Assembly (NCBI GenBank): GCA_964017145.1
Contig: OZ024843.1
Span: 2,657,001 to 2,721,000 of the forward strand
Direction: 5' to 3'
DNA length: 64,000 nt
DNA from: Agrocybe praecox
Taxonomy: Eukaryota; Basidiomycota; Agaricomycetes; Agaricales; Agrocybaceae
The translations under genes and the position numbers were made by a program. Positions 34,072-45,500 of the stretch are shown here, piece by piece (within the stretch, counting starts at the first letter, position 1; every line of letters starts with the position of its first letter). The notes beneath the pieces were generated by a model, which saw nothing but the letters and a program-made list of their open reading frames with translations, was not told the origin of the DNA and ran no database searches.

Positions 34072-35624
34072 GGCCGTCTTAGATGGTGTGGTAATGTACA
34101 AATTCAAGCCAAAGGATGCTGCACGCCACTGCTCAGTAATGTGGGCAGGCGTCCGGAGTTGCCAGTAGCCTGAGATGAATTTGGATCACCTTGTTTGTCT
34201 CTGAGTACTTGTGTCATCCGAAAGCAACAATGGTCATCAGTCACGTGCCAATCTTCTTTATCAATAAAATCTTTTAGCGCCTGCGCCAAGGGGCCTCTTG
34301 GCTTACTTTTGAACTTTCGACTTGTGGCTTCTCTATCTATCTGGAACCTGTTATTTCCTTCTAGCTCCTGCTGCACATACTGCCACACAGTGATATTGCA
34401 ATTGTGGGACACCAACAGCTACGTAATTCAAGTTGAGAAACTCGACGGTGATACTATGGTGTTCAGGCTCACTGGATGAAGTCGACGTGTTTTCGTGCTT
34501 TTGGTCCACCTCAAAGCCAGTCACTGGAGATGCTGTTTGCGGCTTTTTGATCTGTTTACGACAAATACCAACTAATGAGAAAGTTCCTCGCGATTATTTG
34601 CAGGAGCTCAAATTCGGGGATTTAGTACCGTATAATACCAGAGGAAGCAAAACCGTACGTCAGTAGAAGGTTGTGGTATTTTCTCACCTCGTACATCCCG
34701 ATATTTCAACATGGAGTCATGATCAGTTTTCGCACTATTACTTACAAACGTAAGTTCACCCTTTTCATCCTGATGGAACATTACTTATCGCAAATGGTAG
34801 TTCTTTCTTTCAACCGGCATTCAGCAAGCCTGCTAAAGTGACAAATGCGTCTTTGGTGTGTTTGTGCACCTTTGTTCTGGATATAAAAACTAATGCACAA
34901 CAGGCACCGACAGTAGTTATTACATATACATTTGGAAGTATACAATACACCAAAGAAAATAAATACCCACCTATCACATCGTTCGTGGATTGTCATAATG
35001 ACAAGCTTCTTGGAAGCCCTCTCTATTATGCAATGTTTACCCCCGGGTTTTAATGAATGCCTGTGACCCCACTTTATTTCTGGTTGACGTCCGATTTAGA
35101 CATAAGACTAAGTCAATGCATGAAATTTATATCCTTGGCCTTCGGCGTTGCGTATTTTCCGAGTAGACCACATTACTTGATAGAAAAAAGCTGTATGTAT
35201 TTCTCTGAGAAAACTTGTACGAGACGAATCGATAGGTTTTAGGATTTGCGCGGCGCCAGACCTTTAAAGTTTACACTTGAAAGTTCCCGTATTATATTAA
35301 AGTTGTTCTAAAAATAGACGAGGTGTACTTACTCGTGTCAGGACATGATCTGCCTTGGCGGCGCCCAACACATTATAATATCATGGGCACAGCCCGAACG
35401 CCCCTCTCCATCAAGGAGCTGTCACATGAGTTTGGAAAGCTTACAGCAGGTCGGCATTGGTTCTTCGCCTTAGCCCAGTATATAGTCCAGGAAGGCTCGT
35501 AGAGCGACTTTTCCGTGTTCCCCACCAAGTTCTTCCCCAAGTTGCTTGTTTCTAAGCTACTCCAGTCCCTGAAGTGACGTTATATTTACTTCAAATCCTA
35601 CCCACAAAAGAGCAACATATCACC
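34072..35624. other. Long unassigned interval between THO2 and the CAX exchanger
   Basis: 1.55 kb between divergent genes. On the minus strand, 34104-34415 is open and reads as a plausible hydrophilic protein (FQIDREATSRKFKSK, AQALKDFIDKEDWHVTDDH), with a possible donor GTGATC and a CACGTG at 34242. It could be an upstream THO2 exon or a remnant. On the plus strand, near 34560-34665, a short open stretch (VPRDYLQELKFGDLVPYNT) is also unassigned. The rest, to 35620, is AT-rich with only short open frames; I see no repeat or RNA gene. Confidence 0.4.
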
Positions 35625-37876
35625 ATGTCGGTCAAAATTGTGGACTCCAGTGCCATCTCGGCCGCACCACGACAGCGAAACAAAAATTTGAAGTTGCCAG
35701 ATGAAGAAGAAGGCGGGTTAGGCGAGCGAGATTTCAAAAGCGAGGAGCGCCTCAGTCCAATGCCTCGCTCAGCGGGTGTGGAATCATCTCAGAGCCGACG
35801 CGTTCGTTTAAAGGAGGGCTTTCAAGATTTCACCCTCTCACTTGACCAGGGATTTCAAGAGAACAAGGAAGACCTTGTCAAATTTTGGGATCAATTCACT
35901 CGCAAAGACAAGCCGAAAGTCGGTTTTGTGAAGAGCTTGAGCGCCATTCTGTGGTCGTCATGTACGCATACGTTTTGTTGCCTTTAAACATAACTGACTG
36001 TACCATCCCCACCCATAGGGCTCAATGTCTTCCTGGTTGTTATACCCATAGCGTGGGTTTCCCATTTCTTGAAATGGACCCATGAACTTACATTCATCCG
36101 TGAGTTGCCCTTTTTGGACAGAGAAACCAGATTTAACTGAAGCAAGCATTGGCGCTTAATAGTTTGCTTTTTTGCCATCGTTCCACTCGAGCGATTATTT
36201 GATTATGGTGGCGAGCAAATGTCTTTTTATCTCGGCAAGGACCTCGGAGATCTCGTTGTTGTGACACTCAACAAGTTAGTCCAGATCGATATTCTCCATA
36301 TTATCCTATCTAACGACTATGTAAACCATCAGTGCTGTAGAAGCAACCCTCGCAATCATCCTTGTGCTGAAATGCGAGTAAGTAATCTGTATATTATCAT
36401 GTAAAGGCTCCATTTGTCTAACGAGGCTTCCAGGTTGATTTTACTTAAATCGACGATCGTAGGTCAGTACCATTGCTATTCGAATTTCAAGCACACCTAT
36501 CTTACTGTTATATAACTCTTTTGTGTAGGCGTCGTTATATTGCATTTACTGCTTGTACCTGGCACGGCCTTTGTTATCGGTGGAGCACGAGTTATCCAGC
36601 AGGATCTCCATCCGCACTTGACGCAACTAAACCATTCTCTTCTAACACTTGGGTGGGTCTTATATATCTCGTAAATGCTTCTGGACCTGATGGTTTGTGG
36701 ATTTAGCGTCTTGACTCTCCTCATCCCTGCCGCCTTCTTCGCTGCCATTGACTCCCAGTTTAGTTTGTCTCCCGAAGAGCCGGCAGCTAGTGTCATCACG
36801 GACGCCATGCGCGGCAAGTTCCTACAAATGAGTAGGGGCCTTGCCATAATTTTGCTCATTGTGTATGTGACTTATCTCTCTTCCGAGGAGAGCGTTCGGT
36901 CTCAATTTATTGATTTGGTGTTGCAGATACATCGGTTCGAGGGTTTATCTCCACAATCCGCCCGGCGTATCTGAGCACGCTCTGGATCTCGCTTCTGCCC
37001 CTCTTGCACCCGAAGCATTCAAAGAACACGTCCAAAGACTGAAAAACGAAGACCCAGAAGTGAACCAATGGGTATGCATCGTAATGTTATGCGTTTGCAT
37101 AGCGTTGATGGCAGCTACAGCTGAATTTGTGAGTATGAGAATTGTAGAAAAAAAGGAGGCTCCAACTAACTATACGCATTTAGTTGGTGGAAAGTATCGA
37201 GTTTGTTCGCGAACAAGGAGGAATAGAAGTAGAGTGAGTTTTACCACTAGTGTCAGGTTTTAGTCTGCAAAATTGATGCGATCCTCTCATTGCTTAGATG
37301 GTTTGGATTAATTCTGCTTCCTTTCGTTTCATTTGCGGCGGATGGGGTAGTGGCTGTTGTGTACTTTATCCGATACATGTTCAGGCATTTCTTCCGCGAG
37401 CCAACCCCACCAGCGACTTTAGCAAAGGGAGAGGCCATTGACCTTAGTATCCAGTTCACGCTCTTCTGGATGCCCCTTCTGGTGCTTATTGGTTGGTGGA
37501 AGAATAAACCTCTCAATTTACTTTTCGGTACGCTCCAAAGTTCTTTCAAAGTTGGGAAACTTCTGATTGAAGATCTGCGCTCTTCATACAGAGACGTTTG
37601 AGGTAGCGATCTTGATTGGCGCTTGTTTCTTGGTGAATTATGTCACTGCGGATTCCAAAACAAACTGGGCTGAAGGCATGACGATGGTGGCCTTCTACGT
37701 TATGATTGTGCGTTTTTCATCACATCTTCTGGGTTATTTGCCAGCTTAATATTACTACGCTTCAGGCACTTTGTTCTTGGTTCTATCCAGGACAAGAAGA
37801 GGTTCGATTACTGTCCTACTGTGGATTGGTGTCGGACACAGTTGCACAGGCTTTGAATCATACGTTGCCAGAATAG
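35625..37876 (+). CDS. CAX-type cation/proton exchanger, probably Vnx1-like vacuolar
   Basis: Ca2+/cation antiporter of the CaCA superfamily. The N-terminus (about 110 residues) is hydrophilic and charged (MSVKIVDSSAISAAPRQR). Two homologous halves follow. The first motif region reads LGDLVVVTLNNAVEATLAI followed by KCELRLLKSTIVGVVILHLLLVPGTAFVIGG. The second reads WFGLILLPFVSFAADGVVAVVYFIRYMFRHF. Canonical Ca2+/H+ exchangers such as Vcx1 carry GNAVE and GNAAE at these places; here only NAVE is kept and the second is SFAAD. To my recollection Vnx1-type low-affinity Na+/K+/H+ exchangers differ in this way, so I favour that group. Later membrane segments: FTLFWMPLLVLIGWW, VAILIGACFLVNYVTADSKTNW, MIALCSWFYPGQEEV. 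At least ten exons. Cation is unknown. Confidence 0.82.
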
Positions 37877-38036
37877 ATTGGTTTCATAACGCTTGAATGA
37901 TGATTTTATGACGTTCGTGCGGTTGTTTAGTACTTGTTTTTTGGGGTTTTATGATAATGGCCTGTAATATCGAATAAATTAATGGCAGTTTCTAGATAAT
38001 AGCTGTCTGGGTCGTTGTAGTAAATAGTAATGTTGT

Positions 38037-39211
38037 CTATGACTTCAATGACGTCCCACCAAGTGCATTTCCAGAAATGGATCTACCGAGAGCCTCGACG
38101 TCTTGGTGAAGAATGGATGTGATTTTTTGGCGGACTAGAGAAGCGTATACGGGCTCAGAGTATGTCCCTTTCGAAACGTCGATGGCATGGCCTTTTCGTT
38201 TGGCAACATCTCCTATCCAACCACGGAGTCCGTCGTGATCAGCAATAGCTGTAGGATCACTTTCACTATCTTTGATAACCAGAGCTTCGTGCAGCTCTTC
38301 CGTGGGTACCGGCTCTCCAAAGGTTACACTGAGCCTAACGCCGATCCGAGGCAAGTATTTGTACGGAAAAGGCCTGCCCTCTGGCATGAGTTGGTCAAAA
38401 CCCGTAAGCCACATTGGAATGACCACCGGAGGTGTTTTTGTCTCCATTATAATGCGACCACTGGGAGGTATGGAGCTTAATAAACACAACGATGGAAAAA
38501 AGACAGCACCTACACGCCCCATTTGAACCTGGGCAGATGAGCACGACCGTCCTGGTCTCGTAAATATGTATTCGGTTGATTGACTTTGCCTTCACCATAC
38601 AAATGAACCTGCAAGGTAAGTTAGGGGTAGAGGACATCATATTTATCAAATTAAAAAAACGCACCCAGTGACCTTGGTCGAGCTTCCGAATGGCAGTATC
38701 GACTGCTTCCTGGTATATTCCCTGACCACGGAAAGTTTCCAAAGTTTGGCCAAGCCCGAAAAAAGTGGAGAATAGACTAGCTAAAGCGCCTCGAATTCGT
38801 TATCCTGATAGTGGATTTTTATAACATACTTACGGGTTGGTGAATATTATATCCGACGCGCCGAGGGCCCAACGAGTGGTCCTGGAATTCAGGTAATAAC
38901 GCGCTGGAAGGACACCCCAGACGAGAGGGTCATCCAGACTAGGCCACACTTAAGGTTTGATATATATTGGTGTAGTGGGATTTGGACTCACGTCGAGATG
39001 TGGTTACAAACTAGGACGATATCGCGTCATATATCAGGTCAGAGCAATGATAAGTCATACCAGTGACTACGCCATGATTCCTAGGAGACTCGAGAGCATT
39101 TGTGAGATTTTTGAGGCCATTTACTTGTATAGAACACAGGCCGGAATTAAGAAAAGCTTTGCATGTAAGAGCAACGGTGGAAACAGTGGCAGCAGACAAA
39201 ACTGCTGACAT
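38037..39211 (-). CDS. TAZ1: Tafazzin-like phospholipid acyltransferase, mitochondrial
   Basis: Remodels cardiolipin by acyl transfer at the mitochondrial membranes. The start is MSAVLSAATVSTVALTCKAFLNSG, a short hydrophobic anchor, followed by VNGLKNLTNALESPRNHGVVTVCNHISTLDDPLVWGVLP, with the HxxxxD acyltransferase motif in NHISTLD (shown in parts across an intron). Next are RTTRWALGASDIIFTN, FGLGQTLETFRGQGIYQEAVDTAI, WVHLYGEGKVNQP with the conserved GEG motif, and LPRFKWG. The tail is TKTPPVVIPMWLTGFDQLMPEG and RIGVRLSVTFGEPVPTEEL. Human and yeast tafazzin share this order. No other ATG lies upstream in frame. Length is close to animal tafazzins and shorter than yeast Taz1. Divergent from a tiny membrane protein. 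Confidence 0.92.
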
Positions 39212-39392
39212 GAGAGAGACCAGAAGAAAGAGAGTTTTCGGCAGCCGGCGGAAGAAGCCGAGACTGAATTCCCCAACGAAAAATGGAACGACGCAGGGGG
39301 TTTGAACTTTGTTTTGGATTTTGTTTTATTTGCTCTATTTTATTTGTCCATTGCTCTTCCCCCTCTCCCGGCAGCGCTCTGCGCCTGCGAAG

Positions 39393-39666
39393 ATGTTGGC
39401 TCTCATGGCTTTGAGCTCTGTGGCCGCCCTGCTCTTCGTCTACATCTTCATGCCAGCTCTTTGGCTGTCTATCATGTCTTCAGACGAGTCTCTTGCCGCT
39501 CATGAAACTGGTTTGGCCCTCGTTGCTTCGCGTCTGTTTATTTCCTCCGTTCCTTATCTCAAATATCCCTGACATCCTTCCAGGCAACCCATTCCGCGAG
39601 ACTGGCCCACCAGCGAACATGGCCAAGCTTATCTTGCTGCGACACAAAGTCAGTCTCACCCGCTGA
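39393..39666 (+). CDS. Small single-span membrane protein, unknown
   Basis: Two exons (39393-39510 and 39584-39666) give 66 residues with a strong hydrophobic start (LALMALSSVAALLFVYIFMPALWLSIM in parts) and a hydrophilic C-terminus SSDESLAAHETGNPFRETGPP and NMAKLILLRHKVSLTR. The donor GTTTGG is weak but the join keeps the frame. No family recognised. It could be a membrane-anchored small protein or a signal-peptide protein; the lack of a clear cleavage site favours an anchor. Divergent from tafazzin, 181 bases apart. Supported only by open frame, splice signals and composition. Confidence 0.45.
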
Positions 39667-40105
39667 GCAAGCATCTTTATTGGGTGACTCATCATCCTTC
39701 CACAGATTCAAACAAGTAATAGGAAACGACGCAGTTCATCCCAGTCGCGGCAGGCTTCACGCACATACAGCATTCCATCCACCCGAACTACAAAGGCCTC
39801 ATGGATGCGTTTTGGGAAACCATTTGGTGGAAAGCAGTACCATTGAAACTCGAACACTCAACCATTACTCACCCACTTACCCACCCATCCTCTACCACCT
39901 ACGTACTTCGGCGTTCTTGTTTGGGCTTTGTTTTAATACTCCATATACCCCCATATTTTCATTTCTTATGGATTTGTACCACTATTTAGCTTGGTCGTCG
40001 TCGTTTCCATCCTCTTGCTGTCCTCGAGTAAGCAATGATTATAAAACGTTAAACAATTACATGTACTATATTACACCAAAATTGAAGTATCTACTCAATA
40101 ATATT
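39667..40105. other. Intergenic, convergent interval
   Basis: Between the small membrane protein (plus) and MRC1 (minus). The sequence is AT-rich with repeated short CCACCC/ACCCAC runs near 39870-39900 and no coding support. Presumably 3' untranslated regions. Confidence 0.45.
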
Positions 40106-43100
40106 TCATCCAAAATGTCGACTTTTATCTGAAATAATAGAAATCGCGCTAGCGGCGGCCTTGACAGGTTTTCCCACCGAGACAGAAGAAGCAGTAGCGG
40201 CCAAAGAACTTTTGCGAACACTGCCGGCGTTTGTCTTTGATTTGGCTTTAGCGTGCCCAGTAATGGCTGAGCCTCCCACCGACCGCGACGTTCCCGCATT
40301 TCGGGACTTGTTCTCTTGGGCAAACCACTGCTTGCTGGATTGGCCCAATGAGTTCGCTGATTTACGGAAGGCGGCACCCTGTAAGTGGGGTGTTTGATAA
40401 GTGTCTCAAACATATCTATATTCAGAAGTACTTACCATCTCCATCTGCTCGGTGTCCTGGGGTCGGCCTGCGCGACGTTGTCGTGTATTGATAGTCTTTA
40501 CGCGGGGTGCCTCTTCTTCCTCATCTTTGTCAATCCAAGATACGTCTGTGGGATCCATTTCTACATCTTCAAACTGGAAGTGCTGTATTTAGAAACGACA
40601 AGAGAGTAAGCATGCAAAAATAACTCACACCCTGTTCCTTCTGTTCCCGGAGTTTCTGAATAAGCTCGTCGCGGGTGAACGTTTCTGGAACATTCTCCTG
40701 ATCGTCGTCACCGTCTTCATCACTGTCTTCATCACCATCTTCATCCATTCGGTTCTGGTCCATCATGATATCTTGTGGTGCTGTGTCTTTGTTGAGATAT
40801 GCAAAGTCGTCTTCATCATCCTTAAGCCCGACGTTATAGGCGTCCGCAAACGCACGTGTTTCTTCGTTAGCCTCTGTAAGGCATTTGTTAATAAAGAGTC
40901 AAATGAGTATAAGAACAAAACTTGCCCAGTGCCTTAATGTCGCCACGGTCTGATTTTTTGTGCTTCTTCAAAGCGCGACGCGCACGTTCATTGTTTTCTT
41001 CTTCGCTGTCGTCGTCGCTGTCATCAATGCCAACACCATGGCGTCGCTTCATACGTTGCTGGCCTTGAATGAGACCCTGGTGGAAATTTTCATCCTCTTT
41101 ATCCTGCTCTTCCAATTGCTCCCTGAGGCGAAGTCAGAAAATTTGGTCAAGGAAAATGTTTTTTTTTAAAAACTTGCATATATTTTTCATGGACTCGTTC
41201 AGGAGCGACGACAGTCTCGTCCATCTCCTTGTCGTCCATCAGCTCCGGAAGTGACTGGTCAAGGTCTTCGCCCTCCTCTTCATCGTCGGCTGTCTTGATC
41301 TTTCTGAAACCAAAATTACCCTCCTCGTCAGATTCCGCTGCTTCATTTTCGAAGAATTCGGCAATATCTTGACGATCCTTAAGTGTTTCTCGCTTTTTGA
41401 TCTTCTGGGCTCCTTTACCGAGAATCTCAAACGCATTCAATGCTCGCAAGGGCCTGCCCAGCGTTAGTTGATCACCCGCTGGTGGAGGGGTATCACTGCG
41501 TTTCCTTAAACGACGAAGGCCGCCTTCCGGAGATTCAGGATAGGTCGATGACATAGAAAGGGTCCGAAGTGGTGTACGACCAACACTTCGACTACCGCTA
41601 GCAATGAGGCGCTGGGACGGCGAATGACGATACAATTCTGGGCTACCGTTTGCAGGTTTCGTCTGAGTGAGAAATCTGCATAAAAGCTTTAACATTAATC
41701 AAGGAAATTTATGGAATGGTGCTTACCCAATTTCATTTACGTAGAGCTCTCTACTTTTTTTCTTGGGTATTTCTCTAGCGGCTTCAACGATGTACGCCTG
41801 TTCCTTTTCGAAGATCTCGTTCGCTTTCCTGAGCAAACTCTCACCACCCACATTGAATGCTGGCTGCAAATCGGTAACGTCTTGAGTCAAATGCAGGCTC
41901 TCAGTGCGCTTTAATTTGTTGGCATCAAGGCCTTTAGGGAGAGACTGCAATTGAAAATAAATAACAAGGTTTAGCGACCGCAGTCCAAATAAGGATAGTC
42001 AACACTTACTTCATCATTCGATTTCATACTCTTCTGTGTTTGAGTCGTCGACTCGAATAAGTCCGAGAACACAGATTCCAACAGTGGTACAGGTGTGAAC
42101 GAATCGGGTTCGCCATCTGAGAACTGGCTGAAAACCTTGTGTCCAGATCCTGCTGAAGAAAACAAAGGTTTAAGTGTGGGTGCGGGAGCGAGTGTGCTAG
42201 ACGATGGGGACGTCTGTTGGAGTTTGTCTGCAAATGATTGTGAGAGATTGTTACTAAATTGTGTGGATAACAGGCTATCTTCAGAGACCAGCTCCTTGAA
42301 AGGGTGCCGACGCTCTGCAGACCGGTCATCGTCACAGCCAGGAATTATGGAATTCCATTTGCCTAACGCATGAACTGGTGACAATGGTGGGCTCAAAGAA
42401 TCGTCGTTAAATAGCGACCGAGAAGGAAGCGTCAAAGGTGTATGTCGTACGACTGCAGTATTTTCTTTATCCTCGCTTTGGTCGTACATCAGTCTCGTAT
42501 TGTTTTCTTTATCCTCTTCTTCCTCGGTTATGATGCCAGAAGACGACTTCGCACTATTAAACATTTTTTGAGGTTTCTCATTTTCGTCATTCTCCTCCTC
42601 TGAATCAGATGTCACGACCACTCTACGGGATGCGCGGACCTTGGAACCTTCCTCGAATGCTTCATGTTCTACTGCCATATTCTCGTCAACGGTGTTTTCC
42701 TCGTTTTCCTCCTCATCTTGGTCTCCGCCTTCTACAGGTTTGGGAGATGCGGAGCCTCGTTCTTCCTGGTTCTCTGGACTCCATTCTTCGTCACTCTGGC
42801 TTTCTTCATCGGCCATATCCATATGATGACCTATAGACATTTCTGCTGTCTTGAGGCCTTTCACTGCTATACTCTGTAGCACAGTATCCAGGCCGGCGAT
42901 TGGTGCATCTGACTTGGCCTGAACGCGACCTCCATGGTTCTGCCATTCGTGTTCTTTCATTTTGGTCGACTCTTGGGCCTGTTTCTGAACATCCGCCGTG
43001 AGAAACAAATTGAGTTGTCTATGATTGAGAAGACCCCTTTCCCCTCTTTGCTTCAGGACGGTACTGGTGCTTCCCTCCGCCTTCTTTATTGGTGACAGAG

Positions 43101-44684
43101 CAGACACAACCCGGGTGGCTGCCTTGGTAGGGTTGACGTTCGCTAGATTGAGCTGTCGTTTCCGCCCTTCTGATGGTCGTTTACCAGCTGACCGACGATG
43201 CTCTTCTTCTTCCTTCACTGTGACTTTGGGGTTTGACCGAACGATCTCCAAATCATCGTCAGAGTCCTGGGTCGCTGTCATGGCCTGCCTTTGAGCTAAG
43301 GCGCGTCTCTTCAGCTCCATTAAATCTTTGTTCCTCCTCTGTTCCGCGAGGTCCTTAGCCAAAAGTGATCCAATTTCATGCGGCTCGAAATCACTGTCAG
43401 AGTCATCACGGTGAACAGGGTCTGGTGTTTTCCCCCTCGCAGGTGATGTGTATGATACAATAGGGTCTGATGACATGTTTTGCGCCGATTTTTCTTCTGA
43501 CGGATGCGTTTTTCCCGCTTGTCTTTTGTTGGTGGAAGTGAGTTTAGTCGTTAATGGCAACAATATCACACTTACATTTTTTGGAAGAATTTATTTAGAG
43601 AATGTTTGGACGACTGCTCAGTCCTAGATATTGACACATCAGCCTGAGCAATTATGCGACTCCTTTCTTTGACCATCTCAGTCTGTTCCTGACGTGAAAG
43701 TGCCTATATCTAACGTGTCAGGTCTAAATACCCAGTCAATCGACGTTCCATTCGTACCTTCGTCTTCTTGCCCGTTTTTGTTTCGCTCGACCGGACCTCT
43801 TCGAAGTCGAGTGGCGCAACACTGGACCGAGATCCCGAATCCTTCTTCTTGCCTGCAGACCGCTTCTTCTTCAAAGATTTAGAATCCATGTTTTCGTCGT
43901 CCGAGGTTGGCTGTGTGGATGAGGAAGCTGATTTAGGACTGAAGAAAAGGTGTGGTCTGCTGGAACTTGAAGCTGTAGCGGGAGATGATTTACTGAATGC
44001 TTCAGCCTCGGAATCGGACTCGTGAATTATTGTTCTTCTACGTTGACGACTAGGCACCGGCGCGGATGGCAGTGGTGATGAATGTGTGTAAGAGTCGTCA
44101 GGCAAGGGTCCGGATGGAGAAGGATTTCTTTGAGAAACGGAGCCACTGAAAATATCGTCTTCTACAGTAGGAAGTGCGAGGCGAAAATCCCGATCGGCAG
44201 CCACACTTGGGGATGAAAAGGTAGTCATCGTGTCGCGAAATAACAAAGAGGGTTCGCCGAATGACAACGCTGGTCTCGGCACATCATCATCTTTGGGGGG
44301 TATTGGCATTTCCGCGTCTTCATCGTCGGATTCTTGGTTTCTAAGCATCTTTTTCCATCCAAATTCAAATGTAGGTAGACCTGAGGGAGATTCGTCGTCG
44401 TCGTCGCGTGTATCAGTATCCATTTGGTGGGGTGAAGTCGCAGGAATTTCCTCAGACAGGTCTGGAGGCGCGGTGTTGTGTACGCTTTTCCGCGTCAGAT
44501 TAGATAACTCGAAGAGTGATAAAGATACGTCTGGGTCTTCTATGTGAGGCTCCTGCTGGCGTCTACCATATGTCCTCATTGGACGCTTGGTCGTCTCCGT
44601 GGGTTCGGACGCGTCAAAACCTTTGGAAGGTGAGGAGGATGCGGTTGAGTCCGCCACTAGTGAATGTTCCTTTTCTAGCGGCAT
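40106..44684 (-). CDS. MRC1: MRC1/claspin replication-checkpoint mediator
   Basis: Fork-associated protein that links stalled replication to checkpoint kinases. The chosen start is MPLEKEHSLVADSTASS; the frame stays open to an ATG at 44777, whose extra residues look unlike the family. The sequence is Ser/Glu/Asp-rich, with several SQ/TQ motifs (for example TTQTQKS, LSTQFS, NLSQSF, ATQDSD) as phosphorylated by ATR-type kinases. Helical segment MKEHEWQNHGGRVQAK lies in the middle. The MRC1-like domain runs from NAFEILGKGAQKIKKRETLKDRQDIAEFF through ELMDDKEMDETVVAPERVHEKY, then KEDENFHQGLIQGQQRMKRRHGVG and NERARRALKKHKKSDRGD. The last exons hold EETRAFADAYNVGLKDDEDDFAYLN and a lysine-rich tail. 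About eight exons, total over 1,250 residues. Confidence 0.88.
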
Positions 44685-45059
44685 ATTGAGAAAGCAGCGA
44701 AACCAGAAGAATGGACTGAGCCGTAAAAATGCTCCAATTCGTCGTCTGGGATGGTCAGGACGTTGCCGGTGTGACACAGCGCTGAACAGTCCCGCCGTTA
44801 CATTCGTGACTGTTCGCGTTTATAGCGCGCACAAGCAATGATAAACAAATCAACGCGCCAATTAAGCGCGTACCACTGCCGAAAAACGCGTTACCACGTG
44901 ATTATACAACTTATTCGGAACTAGTATACTCCTAACTTCTACTTATTGAACGGACAACCCTTTTCTCCTGCAGGCTGCCATCATCGAACTATCTCAAGTT
45001 TAGCATCAGCGGAAATTTTATGAAATAAACTCCCAAGCTTACCTCAATAAAAGTGCTTT
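44685..45059. other. Intergenic upstream of MRC1 with CACGTG at 44895-44900
   Basis: Short interval between the SnoaL-like gene and MRC1, both on the minus strand. It probably carries the MRC1 promoter; the CACGTG core is about 210 bases before the MRC1 start. Many ACGCG-type words (GCGCG, ACGCGT-like) occur near 44810-44890, as expected for Mbp1-type cell-cycle control of replication genes, but I did not find an exact repeated MCB cluster. Confidence 0.4.
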
Positions 45060-45500
45060 CTAGACTAACTCGCCTTTCCTAGCCAGGTACGCCGCTCCAG
45101 AGTCGGCCCACACTTGATACCGCACAACCTTCCTCTCTTCATCAAAGTCAAGCGTGTATGTAAAGGTTTCGTCCCATGATTGTTGGGTGCTGCGCCACGT
45201 AAACTTCGCTCTTCCTTTCACTGATACCTTCAGTGCTTCCCAATCCACCACGTATTCAGAGAATGTGGCATTCTCGTACGAAAGGAGCGACCCAATAAGC
45301 TCGAAATATTGTCGAACCCCGGAAGCCCCCATGAATATCTTTCCTAAGAATGGCGCGAGAGTAGGTATTCCGTACTCTATGGCCGAGATATCGTATCTGG
45401 TGGAAAAGTAGGAAAGAATATCGTCCACGCTTTTCTTGCTAGAGAAAGCGTTGCAGAATTCTTCTGCCGCCTGATGAAGCTCTTCTCTTGAAGGTGACAT
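45060..45500 (-). CDS. SnoaL/NTF2-like fold protein, single exon
   Basis: Intronless frame of 146 residues. The pattern fits the SnoaL-like NTF2 fold: N-terminal helices (REELHQAAEEFCNAFSSKKSVDDILSYFS in parts), a following strand segment (YDISAIEYG), GASGVRQYFELIGSLLSYENATF, then beta strands SEYVVDWEALKVSVKGRAKFTW, WDETFTYTLDFDE and VVRYQVWADSGAAYLARKGE. Such proteins include cyclases, hydrolases and non-catalytic binding proteins; the active-site residues cannot be assigned. It sits about 1 kb from an FAD-linked oxidase on the same strand, a pairing seen in some metabolic clusters. Function is not known. Confidence 0.75.
   Translation of the reverse strand: MSPSREELHQAAEEFCNAFSSKKSVDDILSYFSTRYDISAIEYGIPTLAPFLGKIFMGASGVRQYFELIGSLLSYENATFSEYVVDWEALKVSVKGRAKFTWRSTQQSWDETFTYTLDFDEERKVVRYQVWADSGAAYLARKGELV

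Noticed and set aside
39680..40132. Plus-strand open frame of 150 codons
   Set aside because: Pro/Tyr/Leu-rich composition from AT- and CCAC-rich sequence, no homologous pattern, lies in a convergent 3' interval.
44685..44777. Upstream ATG at 44777 as the start of MRC1
   Set aside because: The extra 31 residues (Arg-rich then FFWFRCFL) do not look like the acidic family start; the ATG at 44684 was preferred, though not proven.
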